In this document: one piece after another, positions 62,108-64,000 of the stretch
Layout: each line of letters opens with the position of its first letter
Numbering within the stretch: the stretch's first letter is position 1
DNA from: Mesorhizobium huakuii
GTDB taxonomy: Bacteria > Pseudomonadota > Alphaproteobacteria > Rhizobiales > Rhizobiaceae
Assembly: GCF_030160235.1 (NCBI RefSeq)
Contig: NZ_BSNY01000034.1
Coordinates: 186,001 to 250,000 of the forward strand
Length of the DNA stretch: 64,000 bases
Direction of reading: 5' to 3'
Position numbers and translations under genes: made by a program
The notes under the pieces: model-generated
Seen by the model: the letters and a program-made list of their open reading frames with translations, nothing else
The model's database searches: none
What the model was told of the DNA's origin: nothing

Positions 62108-62354
62108 GGGGACTGGCTCGCCTGTGATGGGTGATCGGCAGAGCCAGCTTGTAAGCGACGGCCAGACGAAATGCTTCGTCCACGGTCGAATTGTCATAGC
62201 GCCTGGCGTGTCGCGCTCCAGGGTTCATTGCAATTCGGGTCAGGCCGGCATTAGCTGAATAGCAACATGCTCTAGGCAAAGCCGCCGCGAATCGCTAAAC
62301 CCGCGCCCGGCCAGCGTGGCAAGAAGCCGGCTCGGGTTTTTGGCGGAGACATTG

Positions 62355-63347
62355 ATGCCGGATTATGACGTGCTTTGCATCGGCAATGCCATTGTCGACA
62401 TCATCGCCCAGTGCGAGGAGGAATTCCTCGAAACCAACGGCATCATCAAGGGCGCGATGAATCTCATCGACACGCACCGCGCCGAGCTGCTCTACAGCCG
62501 CATGGGGCCGGCAATCGAGGCCTCCGGCGGCAGCGCCGGCAACACGGCGGCCGGTGTCGCCTCCCTCGGCGGCCGCGCCGCCTTCTTCGGCAAGGTCTCC
62601 AACGATGCGCTGGGCGAAATCTACGCGCACGACATCCGCGCGCAGGGCGTCGCCTTCGACACCAAGCCGCTCACGGGCGAGCCGCCGACAGCGCGCTCGA
62701 TGATCTTCGTCACACCCGACGGCGAACGCTCGATGAACACCTATCTCGGCGCCTGCGTCGAACTCGGACCGGAGGATGTCGAGGCCGACAAGGCCTCTGG
62801 GGCCAAGGTCACCTATTTCGAGGGCTACCTGTGGGACCCGCCGCGCGCCAAGGAGGCGATCCGGCAGACCGCCAGGCTGGCGCACGCCGCAGGCCGCGAA
62901 GTTTCCATGACGCTGTCGGATTCGTTCTGCGTCGACCGCTATCGTGACGAATTCCTCGAGCTGATGCGCTCGGGCACGGTCGACATCGTCTTTGCCAACA
63001 GCCACGAGATCAAGTCACTCTACCAGACATCGTCCTTCGACGAGGCGCTGGCCAAGATCCGCAAGGACTGCAGAATAGCCGCCGTCACGCGCTCGGAAAA
63101 AGGCTCGGTCATCGTGCGCGGCGACGAGACCGTGGTCATCCAGGCAACGGCGATCCGGGAGCTGGTCGACACGACGGGCGCCGGCGATCTCTATGCCGCC
63201 GGTTTCCTGCATGGCTACACGCAAGGCCGCGACCTCAAGACCTGCGGCGACCTCGGCTCACTGGCCGCCGGACTGGTGATCCAGCAGATCGGCCCAAGGC
63301 CAAGGCAGAACCTGCGCCGCGAGGCGGAACTGGCAGGGCTGCTTTAA
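62355..63347 (+). CDS. PfkB-family adenosine kinase
   Basis: The 330-aa ribokinase-fold enzyme has the N-terminal GNAIVDIIAQCEEEFL, the GGSAGNTAAGVASLGG substrate loop and the catalytic/ATP motif DTTGAGDLYAAGFLHG with the base Asp. The N-terminal segment and lengths match the rhizobial adenosine kinase (AdoK) group, which phosphorylates adenosine to AMP in purine salvage. Sugar kinase activity is an alternative. ATG 62355 follows GGCGGAG. A repeat lies directly downstream. Confidence 0.88.
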   Translation: MPDYDVLCIGNAIVDIIAQCEEEFLETNGIIKGAMNLIDTHRAELLYSRMGPAIEASGGSAGNTAAGVASLGGRAAFFGKVSNDALGEIYAHDIRAQGVAFDTKPLTGEPPTARSMIFVTPDGERSMNTYLGACVELGPEDVEADKASGAKVTYFEGYLWDPPRAKEAIRQTARLAHAAGREVSMTLSDSFCVDRYRDEFLELMRSGTVDIVFANSHEIKSLYQTSSFDEALAKIRKDCRIAAVTRSEKGSVIVRGDETVVIQATAIRELVDTTGAGDLYAAGFLHGYTQGRDLKTCGDLGSLAAGLVIQQIGPRPRQNLRREAELAGLL

Positions 63348-63385
63348 CTGAAAGCCCGGCGCTTCTGTTGTGAACAGCAGGCCGC

Positions 63386-63478
63386 GCCACGGCCCTTCGC
63401 AGGCTCAGGGCGCGTTCGAAGCTCGAAAGGCCAAGCAATTGGCTTTTCGTCCGCTACGCGGACCGCTTCTCACCGTCG
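63386..63478. repeat. Intergenic element, inverted copy
   Basis: Bases 63413-63473 are an inverted copy of the element at 25597 and 49381, with the AAGCCAATTGC-type hairpin and the GTCCGC/GCGGAC pair. The flanks share GGCCCTTCGC and GCTCAGGGCG with the other copies. It lies in the 341-bp gap 63348-63688, which otherwise shows no gene. Confidence 0.75.
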
Positions 63479-63515
63479 CGCAGCTGTCACATATCGCTCC
63501 TACACGGAATCGAGA

Positions 63516-63543
63516 GCGCCCCGTGACTGACATTTCGGGGCGC
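63516..63543. terminator. Hairpin in the gap after the adenosine kinase
   Basis: GCGCCCCG (63516-63523) pairs exactly with CGGGGCGC (63536-63543) across a 12-nt loop. No T-run is present. It may end the transcript of the adenosine kinase or be part of repeat debris. Confidence 0.35.
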
Positions 63544-63688
63544 GCCCGCAGCCAGATGGGATGTTGAAAAGATGCAAGACAGCAAGCTGTCGGGCGGCGC
63601 GATCCGTTGCCGCCATGATTTCCGTTTCCCGCAGTAAAAATTCAGCAGTCGGCCGCGGCTGAGGGAGGAGCGCGCGCGGCTGGAAGAC

Positions 63689-64000
63689 ATGTACATGAGC
63701 AGATTTCAGACAACCGGTCTTGGACAGGACGACTTCGCGGAGATGGTCGCGGAAGACGTCGAGCGCGCGCTTGCCCATTATGACGAAGCCATAAACCAGT
63801 CGACCGTGGTCTCTGTCGGCAAGATCGCCGGCAGCATAGCATCCGCCGTCACTCTGCTGTCGCCGAAGCACCAGCGCGCCATCGACGCCATCCATGCCGA
63901 CCTTCCCGGCCTTGCCTCGAAATTCGTGCGCGCGCTGGCGGCGGAAGCCGCGCGCCGCAGCGAAGCCGGCGTCACCGATATGCCGGGGGCTTTGCCGGCC
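63689..64000 (+). CDS. Hypothetical protein, N-terminal part (runs off the window)
   Basis: A continuous plus-strand frame starts at ATG 63689 (a second ATG at 63695) and is still open at the window end, encoding at least 104 residues. It begins MSRFQTTGLGQDDFAEMV from the second ATG and continues with predicted helices rich in Ala (VERALAHYDEAINQ, AGSIASAVTLLSPKHQRAID). GGAAG precedes the first ATG. I do not recognise the family. The opposite strand is also open but lacks a plausible start and context. Confidence 0.55.
   Translation, partial: MYMSRFQTTGLGQDDFAEMVAEDVERALAHYDEAINQSTVVSVGKIAGSIASAVTLLSPKHQRAIDAIHADLPGLASKFVRALAAEAARRSEAGVTDMPGALPA

Overview
This window looks like core chromosome of a Mesorhizobium-type alphaproteobacterium (Rhizobiales). 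The sequence is GC-rich and densely coding. It carries intergenic repeats of the rhizobial mosaic type. Its gene content is typical of the group: NAD-dependent molybdenum formate dehydrogenase fdsGBACD, a polyamine ABC cassette, a DMGDH/GcvT-type oxidoreductase, a haloalkane dehalogenase of the rhizobial type, and many LysR/MerR/Rrf2/TetR/DeoR regulators. I see no tRNA, rRNA, CRISPR array, transposase or integrase. The only mobile-looking DNA is small intergenic repeats.

Layout. 1-245: C-terminus of a MocR-type regulator. 438-2027: MttB-family methyltransferase behind a structured leader. 2070-4739: chromate resistance pair (rhodanese-ChrB fusion and ChrA) plus a small unknown gene. 4984-6792: sugar-acid dehydratase of the XylD type. 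6939-9157: CoxG-like protein, Mrp ATPase, VOC protein. 9174-10823: Pit phosphate transporter and its DUF47 partner. 10993-18114: LysR regulator and the complete formate dehydrogenase operon. 18230-21142: a hydrolase-cyclase-LuxR fusion followed by three small genes, the least conventional cluster here. 21276-26923: polyamine (YdcSTUV-like) ABC transporter with gamma-aminobutyraldehyde dehydrogenase. 27133-28537: methyltransferase and divergent MerR. 28669-33207: LysR, DedA and a PmtA-like methyltransferase, divergent from a two-component system. 33276-35387: Rrf2 plus thioredoxin-reductase-like flavoprotein, convergent with DeoR. 35901-40875: two choline-kinase-like phosphotransferases around a DMGDH-like oxidoreductase and a methyltransferase. 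40886-45843: DUF805, DMT exporter, cytosine-deaminase-like enzyme, ABC exporter. 45885-49384: ilvD and an ArsR-AHSA1-VOC operon. 49629-55412: prfC, TetR-controlled haloalkane dehalogenase, DAO flavoprotein, amidase. 55588-63347: class II amidotransferase, DUF6356, Lrp, dut, HAD phosphatase, secreted unknown protein, PEP mutase/ICL-like enzyme, CysZ-like protein, EamA transporter, adenosine kinase. 63689-64000: start of an unknown gene.

How the genes work together. Much of the window is one-carbon and methylated-nitrogen metabolism: demethylation (MttB, DMGDH/GcvT), formate oxidation to CO2 and NADH (Fds), and polyamine breakdown. The rest is mainly small regulator-target pairs. Several of these have readable operators at the promoter: MerR at 28022-28052, Rrf2 at 33242-33275, ArsR at 47860-47915, TetR at 52851-52878. 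Two of these promoters predict leaderless mRNAs. Three MITE-like repeat copies and one related fragment are present. In three cases the repeat end supplies the stop codon of the adjacent gene.
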